A DNA stretch of 25,728 nt, taken from the IMG/VR virus record IMGVR_UViG_3300025417_000524, positions 1 to 25,728 of that record. One strand, 5' to 3'. The notes beneath the pieces are model-generated. The model did not search any database and was not told the origin of the DNA. It was given only the letters and a program-made list of their open reading frames with translations. Origin of the DNA: a virus. Made by a program: the position numbers and the translations under genes. Shown here piece by piece: positions 7,014 through 15,583 of the stretch (position 1 is the stretch's first letter; each line of letters opens with the position of its first letter).

Positions 7014-7625
7014 ATGAGTTCAAGAAAACACAGATTAATCTGGGAATCCGTTAACGGTCCTATACCTAAAGACCTTCAAGGTAGGTCTTATGAAATACAT
7101 CATATTGATGGAAATCATAATAACAATGACATTTCTAATTTACAATTGGTTACTATCCAAGAACACTATGATATCCATTCTTTACAAGAAGACTGGAATG
7201 CATGTGTGCTTATAGGTTTAAGGTTGGATAAAACCCCCGAAGAAATATCAAAACTTAATAGTATGGCTGCTAAAAAAAGAGTAGAAAATGGTACGCATCA
7301 TTTTCTTAAGGGTGGTCCGAGAGAAGATTTGAAGGGCGATAAAAACCCAATGAAAAATCCAATTACTGCTAAAAAAGTTGGTGATTTGATTAGAGGTAAA
7401 ACTAAAAATTGGACCGAGAAAAGAACACAATCGGATCTCAACAGAAGAGGTAAAAAATTAAATTATACCCCTGAAGGATTGGCAAGACAAAAAGAAAATG
7501 GAAGAAAACAATTTTTAATGAATAACCCAACTAATGTAAAAATAACATGTATCCATTGCAATAAAACAATTGATAAACCAAATCATAATCGGTGGCACGG
7601 TGATAATTGTAAGGGTAAAAAATAA
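7014..7625 (+). CDS. HNH homing endonuclease
   Basis: I place the start at the ATG at 7014 (MSSRKHRLIWE), which has GGAG at 7003-7006; the frame is open back to 6915, but that would run through the structured leader. The 203-residue protein has an HNH core EIHHIDGNHNNNDISNLQLV (27-46) with H29/H30, N42 and H51 as candidate catalytic and metal residues. Basic linker repeats follow (about 90-170), and a C-terminal zinc knuckle C179-x2-C182-x12-H195-x3-C199. This is a typical free-standing phage HNH homing endonuclease. It sits exactly between dsbA and the DNA polymerase gene, and its stop overlaps the polymerase start (TAATG). Confidence 0.9.
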   Translation: MSSRKHRLIWESVNGPIPKDLQGRSYEIHHIDGNHNNNDISNLQLVTIQEHYDIHSLQEDWNACVLIGLRLDKTPEEISKLNSMAAKKRVENGTHHFLKGGPREDLKGDKNPMKNPITAKKVGDLIRGKTKNWTEKRTQSDLNRRGKKLNYTPEGLARQKENGRKQFLMNNPTNVKITCIHCNKTIDKPNHNRWHGDNCKGKK

Positions 7626-10333
7626 TGTCCTATGTGGATGCAGTACACTCAAGGGACGAAGACCGTATCTACGTTGTAGAACGAGATAAGGACGGCAAGC
7701 GTCAGTATAAAGAATTTCCTACCAACTATGTATTATACTATCCTGACTCAAAAGGTAAACATCGTAGTATCTATGGTGATCCTGTAACAAGATTTAGTAC
7801 TCGCAAGCGTTCTGAGTTTGAAAAAGAAAAACGGATTCATTCAGGTAAGAAATTATTTGAAAGCGATGTCAATGTTATTTTTCGTTGTCTCAGCGAAAAC
7901 TACCTTGGTGTTGAAGCACCTAAACTACACACATGCTTTTTCGACATTGAAGTTGACTTTGATCCTGTCAAAGGATTTAGTCCTACAAGTGATCCGTTCA
8001 ATCCAGTGACAGCTATCAGTTGTTATTTAGATTGGCTTGATCAATGTATCACACTAGTCATTGCTCCTAAACACATGAGTGATGATACTGCAAACGAGAT
8101 TGTAAGTGAATTTGAGAACACAATGCTTTTCAAAAGTGAAAAGGAAATGTTTGATGTTTTCTTTCAGTTGATTGAAGATGCCGATGTGTTAACTGGCTGG
8201 AACAGTGAAGGCTATGATATTCCATACATGGTCAATCGTGTTACACGAGTTATGAGCAAGGATGATACTCGCAAGTTTTGTTTATTAGGGCAACTTCCTA
8301 AGCCAAGAGAATACGAACGATTTGGTAAATCTGAAACTACATATGATTTAGTAGGTCGTGTTCATATGGACTATTTACAACTTTACAAAAAGTATAACTA
8401 TGAGAGTCGCCACTCATATAAGTTAGACTTTATTGGTGAGATGGAAGTAGGAGAAAACAAAACACAATATGAAGGTACTCTTGATCAGTTGTACAACAAA
8501 GACTTTAAAAGGTTTATTGAATATAACAGACAAGATACAATGTTGTTAGTGAAGATTCACAACAAACTGAAATTTTTAGAACTAGCTAATCAATTGGCAC
8601 ATGAGAATACTGTACTGCTTCCGACAGTTATGGGTTCTGTGGCAATGATTGAAATGGCAATTTTTAACGAAGCACACGAACGTGGTGTGGTAGTACCAGA
8701 TAAAAAGAAAAGGAATGAAAATGCAGATGAAACACAACAAGCAGCAGGTGCCTTCGTTGCTACGCCGAAAAGAGGAATGCACGAATGGGTCGGGGCAGTT
8801 GATATTAACTCGCTCTATCCCTCGGTTATTCGTGCCCTCAACATGGCAGGCGAAACAATCGTTGCACAGGTCAGACAAACACTAACTGACAAGTACATGC
8901 TTGATAAAGGCAAACTTCTTGCTAGCCAAAAGAAACGCTTTAAAGAAGGTGACGATGATGTTACTGGTGCAATTCTATGGGAAGGATTGTTTGGTGCATT
9001 AGAGTATACAGCAATCATGAACCAAGAACGAGGTACAATTCTTACTGTAGACTACGAAGATGGTCGCAGTATAGAAATGAGTGCGGCAGAGATATGGAAA
9101 TTAGTCTTTGACAGTCACAAGCCTTGGATGCTTAGTGCAAATGGTACAATCTTTACATATGAAAAAGAAGGTGTTGTTCCTGGACTATTGACTCGCTGGT
9201 ATAGTGATCGTAAATCAATGCAGAAAAAGTTGAAAGAATCAACTACTACCGAAGATCGTGAATACTGGGATAAGCGTCAACTTGTTCGTAAGATTCTATT
9301 GAATAGTGCGTATGGCGCACTATTGAATGAGCATTGCAGATTCTATGACAAGCGTATCGGTCAAAGTGTTACACTAAGTGGTCGTCAAATTGTTCGTCAT
9401 ATGATGAGCAACATCAATGAAACAGTTGAAGGTGTATATTCGCACGAAGGCAATGCAATTGTATATGGTGATACTGATAGTTGTTACTTCACGGCATATC
9501 CTATTATCAAACAACAAATAGATAATGGTGAACTAGAGTGGAACAAAGAAACTTGCATCGGCTTGTATGATGGTATTGCTGATCAGGCTAACGATAGTTT
9601 TCCAGCATTCTTAGAGAAAGCATTTCACGCACCTCGTAAGAACGGTGAGATCATCAAAGCTGGTCGTGAATTGATCGGTGACCGTAGTATCTTTATTACA
9701 AAGAAGCGTTATGCTATCAATATCTTTGATAAAGAAGGTAAGCGTAAAGATAAAGAAGGTAAGATGGGAGATATCAAGGCTATGGGTCTTGACTTGAAGC
9801 GTGCTGATACTCCTAAATATGTACAAGAGTTCTTGATGGATGTGCTTGAAATGGTTCTTCAACAGGGTAAGGGTCGTGATGATATCATTGAGCGTGTTAA
9901 GGAGTTCAAGCGTGTTATGGTTGCACAGGATCCCTGGACTAAAGGTAGTCCTAAGAGTGTTAACAACTTAACTAATCATACTATCAAATTTGAGAAGACT
10001 GGTAAGTGCGGCGTTGGTCACGCACGAGCAGCAATCAATTGGAATTACTTGCGTAGAGTATACAATGATCAATATAGCCAACAGATCGTAGATGGTATGA
10101 AAATTATTGTATGTAAACTCAAACCTAATGCATTGAACTTTACTAGTATCGCCTATCCCACAGATGAACTACGATTGCCTAATTGGTTCAAGGAATTACC
10201 ATTCGATGATGACGCAATGGAGACAACATTAGTTGATGAAAAGATTGATAATTTATTAGGAGTGTTAAACTGGGACATCAGAAGTAGCACAAATATTAAA
10301 TCAATGTTCAATGATTTATTTTCATTTGGTTAA
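7625..10333 (+). CDS. 43: DNA polymerase, family B, T4 gp43 type
   Basis: The 902-residue protein matches T4 gp43 in length (898) and layout. The 3'-5' exonuclease has FFDIEVD (D107, E109), GWNSEGYDIPY and YNRQD. The polymerase palm has DINSLYPS (393-400), the fingers KILLNSAYGALLN (N560-G564) and the palm YGDTDS (D616, D618). The C-terminal MFNDLFSFG resembles the clamp-binding tail of gp43. All catalytic carboxylates are present and there is no intein. It replicates the phage genome together with the clamp encoded next. The TAATG overlap with the HNH gene means its translation may be coupled to the inserted endonuclease; no separate strong ribosome site is apparent. Confidence 0.97.
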   Translation: MSYVDAVHSRDEDRIYVVERDKDGKRQYKEFPTNYVLYYPDSKGKHRSIYGDPVTRFSTRKRSEFEKEKRIHSGKKLFESDVNVIFRCLSENYLGVEAPKLHTCFFDIEVDFDPVKGFSPTSDPFNPVTAISCYLDWLDQCITLVIAPKHMSDDTANEIVSEFENTMLFKSEKEMFDVFFQLIEDADVLTGWNSEGYDIPYMVNRVTRVMSKDDTRKFCLLGQLPKPREYERFGKSETTYDLVGRVHMDYLQLYKKYNYESRHSYKLDFIGEMEVGENKTQYEGTLDQLYNKDFKRFIEYNRQDTMLLVKIHNKLKFLELANQLAHENTVLLPTVMGSVAMIEMAIFNEAHERGVVVPDKKKRNENADETQQAAGAFVATPKRGMHEWVGAVDINSLYPSVIRALNMAGETIVAQVRQTLTDKYMLDKGKLLASQKKRFKEGDDDVTGAILWEGLFGALEYTAIMNQERGTILTVDYEDGRSIEMSAAEIWKLVFDSHKPWMLSANGTIFTYEKEGVVPGLLTRWYSDRKSMQKKLKESTTTEDREYWDKRQLVRKILLNSAYGALLNEHCRFYDKRIGQSVTLSGRQIVRHMMSNINETVEGVYSHEGNAIVYGDTDSCYFTAYPIIKQQIDNGELEWNKETCIGLYDGIADQANDSFPAFLEKAFHAPRKNGEIIKAGRELIGDRSIFITKKRYAINIFDKEGKRKDKEGKMGDIKAMGLDLKRADTPKYVQEFLMDVLEMVLQQGKGRDDIIERVKEFKRVMVAQDPWTKGSPKSVNNLTNHTIKFEKTGKCGVGHARAAINWNYLRRVYNDQYSQQIVDGMKIIVCKLKPNALNFTSIAYPTDELRLPNWFKELPFDDDAMETTLVDEKIDNLLGVLNWDIRSSTNIKSMFNDLFSFG

Positions 10334-10340
10334 ATTGAAT

Positions 10341-10369
10341 TTGACTTTCGCAATATAAACCAATATAAT
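10341..10369 (+). promoter_or_regulatory. Sigma70-type promoter for the sliding clamp operon
   Basis: TTGACT (10341-10346) and TATAAT (10364-10369) are 17 bases apart, the closest match to the sigma70 consensus in the window. It lies about 50 bases upstream of the clamp start. A short inverted repeat, ACTAC/GTAGT around CTAAATA, follows at 10380-10396. Confidence 0.78.
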
Positions 10370-10420
10370 ACACAACAACACTACCTAAATAGTAGTATAC
10401 AACTTTTACAAAGGAAAAAA

Positions 10421-11149
10421 ATGAAAAATTATTTAAAAGATTTGATTGATCACACACAAAGTCTTGAGGTTGATCTAATCAAGATTAGTGGGACTGATAC
10501 TGAAACCGAGATTACTGCAATTACACAAGAAAAGTCTGTCATCATTAGTGGATTATTCAAAAATGTTATTAGCGACTTTATAGGTGTATTTGGTATGCCT
10601 AACATCAACAAATTAAAAACAATTGTTGGGTTTGATGAATATGACGAGACTGCTAATATCTATGTTACTACAACTCAGCGTGATGGTGTTGATTGTCCAG
10701 GTGCTATTCACTTTGAAACAAAAACAGGTGACTTTATTAATGACTATCGTTTGATGTTTAAAAGCGTAGTTGAAGAAAAAATTGGCAAACCAAGTTTTAA
10801 AGGTGCAACATGGAATGTTGAATTTGAGCCAAGTGTTGCTGGTATCATGCGCTTGAAAAAGCAATCACAGGCAAACAGTGAAGAAAAGCATTTTGTTGCA
10901 AAGGTTATTAATGGTGATTTGACTTTTTATTTTGGTGACCCATCAACGCACAGTGGTAATTTTGTTTTTCAATCACAAGTACAAGGTTCATTGAATAAAG
11001 CATGGTACTGGCCAGTAAAAGAATTTAATAATATCATGGATTTAGTTGGTGATAAGATTATCCGTATCGCTGACGCCGGTGCTATTGAAATTGTAGTAGA
11101 TAGTGGTCTTGCTACATATAGATATTTAATTCCTGCTCAAGTAAAATGA
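10421..11149 (+). CDS. 45: DNA polymerase sliding clamp (gp45)
   Basis: The 242-residue protein is similar in size to T4 gp45 (228) and follows the polymerase gene. Its pattern is that of gp45 relatives in T4-like phages: an N-terminal LIDHTQSLEVDLIKISG, FIGVFGMPNINKLKTIV (54-70) in the first domain, and a C-terminal VDSGLATYRYLIPAQVK strand. The trimeric clamp holds gp43 on DNA and, in T4, also activates late promoters, which fits the late motifs seen here. AAAGGA lies upstream. The stop overlaps the next start (ATGA). It has its own host-type promoter, so it can be made independently of gene 43. Confidence 0.9.
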   Translation: MKNYLKDLIDHTQSLEVDLIKISGTDTETEITAITQEKSVIISGLFKNVISDFIGVFGMPNINKLKTIVGFDEYDETANIYVTTTQRDGVDCPGAIHFETKTGDFINDYRLMFKSVVEEKIGKPSFKGATWNVEFEPSVAGIMRLKKQSQANSEEKHFVAKVINGDLTFYFGDPSTHSGNFVFQSQVQGSLNKAWYWPVKEFNNIMDLVGDKIIRIADAGAIEIVVDSGLATYRYLIPAQVK

Positions 11150-11526
11150 TTGATTATATCAGTGGAGGCGAGTATCTTGTTGTTACTAGTAACAGAGGTG
11201 CTCAGCCTTATATCAACAAGAATAGTGGTCAGCCTATGATAGGAGCAGTGAGTTATGATCCAAACAGTCTGGGCATGAAAGTCTATGACGGCAGTAGTTG
11301 GATGACCGTTGGTGGTGGTACCGCTACAATTAATCTATCAGGAAATGCTATTACCACATTAAAGTGGGCTGAGAAGAAGATGCAAGAAGAAGCTGAACTT
11401 AAAGAATTGGCTGAAACTAATCCTACAATCAAAGACCTAGTAGAACAAATGAATAGTAGTGTCATTGACTATCAGCATAAAATTGCTATGGTTAAAACAC
11501 TAATGAAAGAAGAAGAAAAAGTTTAA
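11146..11526 (+). CDS. Conserved phage protein, beta-rich head and coiled-coil tail
   Basis: The 126-residue protein has an N-terminal half rich in Gly, Ser and beta-prone residues (YLVVTSNRGAQPYI, VYDGSSWMTVGGG), a pattern common in tail-fibre or whisker-like proteins. The C-terminal half (about 70-126) is charged and helical: WAEKKMQEEAELKELAE and a final KTLMKEEEKV. Function is unknown. It is coupled to the clamp gene by ATGA and to the dpdA-like gene by TAATG, so it is co-translated with them. Confidence 0.7.
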   Translation: MIDYISGGEYLVVTSNRGAQPYINKNSGQPMIGAVSYDPNSLGMKVYDGSSWMTVGGGTATINLSGNAITTLKWAEKKMQEEAELKELAETNPTIKDLVEQMNSSVIDYQHKIAMVKTLMKEEEKV

Positions 11527-13076
11527 TGGAACAAGATAATCTATCAGCAAAACAAAATCCTGAATGGGCACTGTTCTTACCTGCAGTCAGCAGTTTTTAT
11601 ATTGCTGGCTTGGGTAAACAGCGCAAAGGAGAAGAGTACTTTGAAAAGTCCCGTATCCCTGCACAATTCAACGGTGATGTTGAGAAATTAAACTTCCTAA
11701 ATAGTAAAGAAGGTCTATACTATTATAAATGGGGTTTATATAGTGCTGGTCATGCTAACTTAGATGTTAATAAAACTGATCCTAATGAATCAATAATTCG
11801 TGAACGAGAAGCTGGTACATTCATGTTGGGTGATAGTGGTGGTTTTCAGATACTAAAAGGTCAATGGCCTGCTGATTGGAAAGATCCTAACTGTCCTCGT
11901 GCTATGATTAAGCGCAAGGCTGTATTAACTTGGATGGACACATATATGGACTATGGGATGTGTTTAGATATTCCAAGTCAATCGTTGACCACTTATAATA
12001 TGAAAGATAAGGATGGAAATAGTCTACATGGTATCAGAACCATCGAAGAAGCTATTAGTGCTACACACATTAACAACGAATACTTTATTAAAAATCGTTC
12101 TGGTAAATGCAAATTTTTAAATGTGTTGCAAGGTCGCAGTCATACGCAGAGTAAAGACTGGTATGCTGAGATGAAGAAATATTGTGATACAAACATCTAT
12201 CCGGATAATCATTTCAATGGATGGGCATTCGGTGGTCAAAATAAAATTGACCCACACTTGATGCTAACACGGATGATTGATATCATTCACGATGGATTGC
12301 TTCAAGAAGGTAAGCACGACTTGATTCATTGTTTGGGTACAAGTATTTTAGAGTATGCTGTGTTATTTACAGATATTCAAAAGGCGATTCGCAAGTATCA
12401 TAATCCAAAACTTCAAATCACATTTGACTGTGCAAGCCCATTCTATAGTGCGGCTAAAGGTTTGGCATACTTCAATACAACTATTGAGCATGACAAGAAA
12501 TGGTCATATCAAATGGAAAAGACTGCTGAAAAGAAAAAATATGCTACCGACAATCGCAAATTTAGAGATGCAGTATTAGCTGAAGGCATACATAAAGTAT
12601 TTACAGATAGTCCAGTAACTGATATACTTACTCTTAAAGATTTATGTTACCGTGGTGTAGGATTTATTGGGCAACATGGTAAAGAAACAAAAACAAGTTG
12701 GGATACATTGAGTTATACATTAATTCAAAGTCATAATGTTTGGATGCACATGAATGCGGTTCAAGAAGCTAATCGTCAATATGAACAGGGTGTTGTGCCT
12801 AAAATGATTATGCATAAATTTGAAGGAGGACGATTCTTTTCCAATCTAATAGACGAAATATTTTCAAAGAAAACTAAACAAGAGGCTATTAGTTTGATAG
12901 ATTATTACAGTAGTTATTGGAAACAGTTCCAATCAGGTAGTCAAGGTATTAGTGGTAAGAAAACAATTAATGCTATGACTATGTTTAACGAATTATTTAC
13001 AACCGAAGAACCTGAAGTTATTGAGGAAGAGTTTCAGGATAGTGATGATGCCATAAGTGAAGTATTAGGAGAATAA
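11526..13076 (+). CDS. dpdA: DpdA-like DNA guanine transglycosylase (TGT superfamily)
   Basis: The 516-residue protein shows the tRNA-guanine transglycosylase signature set: GDSGGFQILKG with D103 (general base position), LDIPS, LNVLQGR, GWAFGGQ (232-238), and ITFDCASPFY with D301 at the nucleophile position of the TGT FDCVxPTR motif. Near the C-terminus QSHNVWMHMNAV resembles the last TGT helix. The bacterial TGT zinc motif CxCx2C is not present. Phage proteins of this kind (DpdA) swap guanine in DNA for a 7-deazaguanine, which blocks restriction enzymes. folE, queD and queE in the same window supply the base, which favours a DNA rather than a tRNA role. A tRNA-modifying TGT remains possible but is less likely. 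Confidence 0.85.
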   Translation: MEQDNLSAKQNPEWALFLPAVSSFYIAGLGKQRKGEEYFEKSRIPAQFNGDVEKLNFLNSKEGLYYYKWGLYSAGHANLDVNKTDPNESIIREREAGTFMLGDSGGFQILKGQWPADWKDPNCPRAMIKRKAVLTWMDTYMDYGMCLDIPSQSLTTYNMKDKDGNSLHGIRTIEEAISATHINNEYFIKNRSGKCKFLNVLQGRSHTQSKDWYAEMKKYCDTNIYPDNHFNGWAFGGQNKIDPHLMLTRMIDIIHDGLLQEGKHDLIHCLGTSILEYAVLFTDIQKAIRKYHNPKLQITFDCASPFYSAAKGLAYFNTTIEHDKKWSYQMEKTAEKKKYATDNRKFRDAVLAEGIHKVFTDSPVTDILTLKDLCYRGVGFIGQHGKETKTSWDTLSYTLIQSHNVWMHMNAVQEANRQYEQGVVPKMIMHKFEGGRFFSNLIDEIFSKKTKQEAISLIDYYSSYWKQFQSGSQGISGKKTINAMTMFNELFTTEEPEVIEEEFQDSDDAISEVLGE

Positions 13077-13077
13077 T

Positions 13078-13275
13078 ATGCCATATAAAAATCGTATTAA
13101 CACATTAAAAAACTCAATCAAGTTAGTTGAAAATCAAATAAAAACTGCTACAGACCCAAAGAGACTTGAAGAACTGCGTCAAGTTAATGTACAATATAAT
13201 ACAGAACTTAAACAAATGATCCGCGCACAATGGGATCATGAACATGAAACCGTAGACTTTGAGGATGATAGATAA
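13078..13275 (+). CDS. Small coiled-coil protein of unknown function
   Basis: A 65-residue, highly charged, helix-forming protein: MPYKNRINTLKNSIKLVENQ and DPKRLEELRQVN suggest two helices forming a coiled-coil hairpin, followed by an acidic tail (VDFEDDR). It starts one base after the dpdA-like stop, with TTAGGAG upstream, and its stop overlaps the next gene (TAATG). I do not recognise its family. Confidence 0.7.
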   Translation: MPYKNRINTLKNSIKLVENQIKTATDPKRLEELRQVNVQYNTELKQMIRAQWDHEHETVDFEDDR

Positions 13276-13727
13276 TGGAACAACGAGATATCGCAATTAT
13301 GGAAAAGCGTCAGCGCATTAAAGATAAAGCAAAAAGAACAATATGGGTTACCTTTCAAAAAGAAGGTATTCATCGTTACCCAGCGGCAGAATCTGATCCT
13401 AATTTGAAAACAGGTGATGAATATGATGTTAGCTTTTTGGGCTATCCTCATCGTCATATCTTTCATTTCAAAGTAGGTATCCAGGTATTTCACAACGACA
13501 GGGATATTGAGTTTATTCAATTCAAACGATGGTTAGAGAATCTTTATTCTCAAGGCATCTTAGAATTGGATTACAAAAGTTGTGAAATGATGAGTGATGA
13601 CCTCTATGAGCAAATCGCTACTCGTTATCCCGAGCGTGACATTACCATTGATGTTAGTGAAGATAACGAAAATGGATGTCACATTCACTATAATAGAAAT
13701 CAACCTTATCAACAACTCGCTATTTAA
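13275..13727 (+). CDS. Conserved phage protein of unknown function
   Basis: This 150-residue protein contains strings I recall as strongly conserved in T4-related phages of alphaproteobacteria and marine hosts: RTIWVTFQKEGIHRYP, PHRHIFHFKVGIQVFHNDR and EFIQFKRWLENLY. The last is followed by DYKSCEMMSDDL and a C-terminal DVSEDNENG. The His-rich central strand and the acidic C-terminus suggest a compact alpha/beta protein. No function is known to me. Strong conservation suggests an essential or common phage role, perhaps in nucleotide metabolism or DNA modification given the neighbours, but this is a guess. Confidence 0.8.
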   Translation: MEQRDIAIMEKRQRIKDKAKRTIWVTFQKEGIHRYPAAESDPNLKTGDEYDVSFLGYPHRHIFHFKVGIQVFHNDRDIEFIQFKRWLENLYSQGILELDYKSCEMMSDDLYEQIATRYPERDITIDVSEDNENGCHIHYNRNQPYQQLAI

Positions 13728-13740
13728 AGGATTTAATAAA

Positions 13741-13947
13741 ATGGCAAAACAAACTTTTCAATCAAACCCCCGTGTAACTCAAATTTTTGAGGATCTAGAA
13801 AAATATCTAGATTTTTGTGTGGAGTTTGGTTATAAGTATAACGAAGCAGAACTCTATGATCAACGGAGTTATGTATATCGTCAATTTGCAAAATTTGCCA
13901 CTGGTAAATTTGTTAAAAATCAGTGGCAAGAACACGCACGACCATGA
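13741..13947 (+). CDS. Small conserved phage protein of unknown function
   Basis: I take the ATG at 13741 (MAKQTFQSNPRV), with AAAGGAT upstream; an in-frame ATG at 13594 would run back through the conserved preceding gene. The 68-residue protein contains NPRVTQIFEDLEKYLDFC and YDQRSYVYRQFAKF, a pattern familiar from T4-like phages. It is helical and basic at its C-terminus (KFVKNQWQEHARP). It ends the operon that begins with the clamp; a very strong hairpin follows. Confidence 0.75.
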   Translation: MAKQTFQSNPRVTQIFEDLEKYLDFCVEFGYKYNEAELYDQRSYVYRQFAKFATGKFVKNQWQEHARP

Positions 13948-13957
13948 TTAAATGTTA

Positions 13958-14002
13958 AATCAAGGTATTTAAGGTTGTTAGTTGACCTTAAATACCTTGA
14001 TT
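13958..14002. other. Perfect 18-bp inverted repeat between operons
   Basis: Arms at 13958-13975 and 13985-14002 are complementary over 18 bases without mismatch, with a nine-base loop (TGTTAGTTG). It is the longest perfect hairpin I see in the window. It lies just after the last gene of the clamp operon and overlaps the -35 element of a candidate promoter. No T-run follows on the + strand, so it is not a classic terminator; it could stop 3' exonucleases or act as an operator. Confidence 0.75.
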
Positions 14003-14025
14003 AATAAGAATGCGTAAATTATATT
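13997..14025 (+). promoter_or_regulatory. Candidate sigma70-type promoter before the glycosyltransferase
   Basis: TTGATT (13997-14002) and TATATT (14020-14025) are 17 bases apart. The -35 element lies in the 3' arm of the 18-bp inverted repeat, so hairpin extrusion or a protein bound to the repeat would affect it. It lies in the right place for the transcription unit starting with the glycosyltransferase. Confidence 0.45.
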
Positions 14026-14049
14026 ATATGGGCCTAGAAATATAAAAAT

Positions 14050-14109
14050 ATGAAAAGTGACTGTTCAACAGAAGAACTAATGAAATTATATGAAGGAACA
14101 CTAAAATGA
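14050..14109 (+). CDS. Possible 19-codon leader peptide
   Basis: The ATG at 14050 opens MKSDCSTEELMKLYEGTLK and ends in TGA overlapping the glycosyltransferase ATG (ATGA). The ribosome site of the downstream gene (GAAGGA) lies inside it. Its own ribosome site is poor. It could couple translation to the next gene or be a chance ORF. Confidence 0.25.
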   Translation: MKSDCSTEELMKLYEGTLK

Positions 14110-15284
14110 GAAAATTATGGTATTGTGGTTTGGAGCCCTATAAAGCACGATACACATTACAGTTACAAGACTGGAATGAAAGGGTATTCAAGCGAAGAAA
14201 GCTTGATTATATAATCGTTCCAGGTGAAACATTAAGTAATGATCAAGCAATCGTAACTGGTCAGGTATTGGATGCACATGGTCGTACATACTATGGCATG
14301 AGCCAACTGATGAATTTAATTAAAATGATGAAGGCAGGAGAATTAAACAATGAAGATGTTATCTACTTTGAGGACATGTTTCAGCCCGGTATCGAGAGCC
14401 TTCCTTATATTCTTAATCAAATCGACACTGCTTATCGTCCTAGGATTTTTGTTCGTTGTCTTGCTCAATCCATTGATCCAGATGACTTTGTTCATGTATG
14501 GGGCATGTCGAAATGGATGGGATTATATGAAAAGATGGTTGACTCGTTCGTAAGTGGTGTACTAGCCACTAATGAAGAAATGGTCATGCATATGAAAATT
14601 GCAGGATGGACAGCACCATTGTATAACATCAGTGGTCTAGCATTCGGCAAAGATGAAGTTCAATCTCGTGTTGATTCTATCAAACCATTTGTTGATCGCA
14701 AACATCGTGTTGTGTTCAGTGCAAGATGGGATCAAGAGAAGCAACCTGATTTCTATATGGACCTTATTGAGGCATATTACAAGCGTCATCCAGGTGCGTA
14801 TGGAGTTGAATTTTGTGTATGTGCTGGTAGCAAGTTGAAATCAAACAACCAAACTTACATGAACCGAACAATGCACTTGGTTAATATAGGTCAACTGAAG
14901 GTATATGAGGATCTAGAAAAGAATGATTACTATAATATTGTCAACGATAGCCGTGTTGTATTTAATTGTGCGTTACAAGACTGGGTCTCGAATACTGTCA
15001 GCGAAGCTGATGCTCTTGGTTGTAATGTGTTATATCCTGCATATCGTAGTTTCCCTGAAACTTTTGCCAATGACCATACTAGACTTTATGTACCTTGGTC
15101 AATAGATGATGCATTGGACAAACTAGAAAAACTATTGAAAAAACCACATGAAAACATGGGTAAAATCAGTGATTATAACGATGGTACAATTGACCGTATC
15201 ATTGATATATTAGAAGGTAAAGGTCAGTTAATGAAGCGCATGGAAATTGACTATCGCAAACATACTAGAGAAAGCAAATACTAA
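14106..15284 (+). CDS. GT-B fold glycosyltransferase
   Basis: The 392-residue protein has the look of retaining GT-B enzymes of T4-like phages. The N-terminal half includes LDYIIVPGETL and YFEDMFQPGIESLPYI. The C-terminal nucleotide-sugar domain begins near residue 200 with HRVVFSARWDQEKQPDFYMD, and SNTVSEADALGCNVLYP (297-313) is the typical donor-binding region in which a Glu contacts the sugar nucleotide. The sugar and the acceptor are not evident. Phage enzymes of this type can glycosylate DNA bases (T4 alpha- and beta-glucosyltransferases), virion proteins or host surface sugars. It sits between the dpdA-like gene and folE, and a second GT-B enzyme lies at 22979. GAAGGA precedes the start. 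Confidence 0.75.
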   Translation: MRKLWYCGLEPYKARYTLQLQDWNERVFKRRKLDYIIVPGETLSNDQAIVTGQVLDAHGRTYYGMSQLMNLIKMMKAGELNNEDVIYFEDMFQPGIESLPYILNQIDTAYRPRIFVRCLAQSIDPDDFVHVWGMSKWMGLYEKMVDSFVSGVLATNEEMVMHMKIAGWTAPLYNISGLAFGKDEVQSRVDSIKPFVDRKHRVVFSARWDQEKQPDFYMDLIEAYYKRHPGAYGVEFCVCAGSKLKSNNQTYMNRTMHLVNIGQLKVYEDLEKNDYYNIVNDSRVVFNCALQDWVSNTVSEADALGCNVLYPAYRSFPETFANDHTRLYVPWSIDDALDKLEKLLKKPHENMGKISDYNDGTIDRIIDILEGKGQLMKRMEIDYRKHTRESKY

Positions 15285-15285
15285 A

Positions 15286-15582
15286 ATGTCATTACTTAGA
15301 AACCCTTCTGATCTAACTGACGAAGAAATTGAAGAATGTACAGAAGGCAGTAGCAACATTGATATGATTAGAGAAATCATGACAATGGAAGATGTGTATG
15401 ATCAAGAAGACAGCACACACTTACATGAAGAAAACTTTGCTACTCGTTTTGCTTATGCGATTGAAGGTTTCATTGATGCTGATGTGGATACAGAAGAATG
15501 GAAAGAAGCATGGAATAATAATTACGAATGGGCATTGTGTATCGCTGAAAATATTAACGATTTATTAACTAACGGAGAATAA
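15286..15582 (+). CDS. Acidic protein of unknown function
   Basis: The start is the ATG at 15286 (MSLLRNPSDLTDEE), one base after the preceding stop; an in-frame ATG at 15247 would lie inside the glycosyltransferase gene. The 98-residue protein is very acidic (ECTEGSS, MEDVYDQEDSTH, DADVDTEEWKEAW) and mostly helical. Such acidic small phage proteins sometimes mimic DNA or inhibit host enzymes, but nothing specific supports that here. The stop is followed one base later by the next start. Confidence 0.7.
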   Translation: MSLLRNPSDLTDEEIEECTEGSSNIDMIREIMTMEDVYDQEDSTHLHEENFATRFAYAIEGFIDADVDTEEWKEAWNNNYEWALCIAENINDLLTNGE

Positions 15583-15583
15583 T

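Noticed and set aside
7625-10333. An intein or split in the DNA polymerase gene
   Set aside because: All exonuclease and polymerase motifs appear in order with normal spacing and total length close to T4 gp43.
13594-13740. Upstream extension of the small gene at 13741
   Set aside because: It overlaps a conserved gene in another frame; the ATG at 13741 has its own ribosome site and starts the conserved part.
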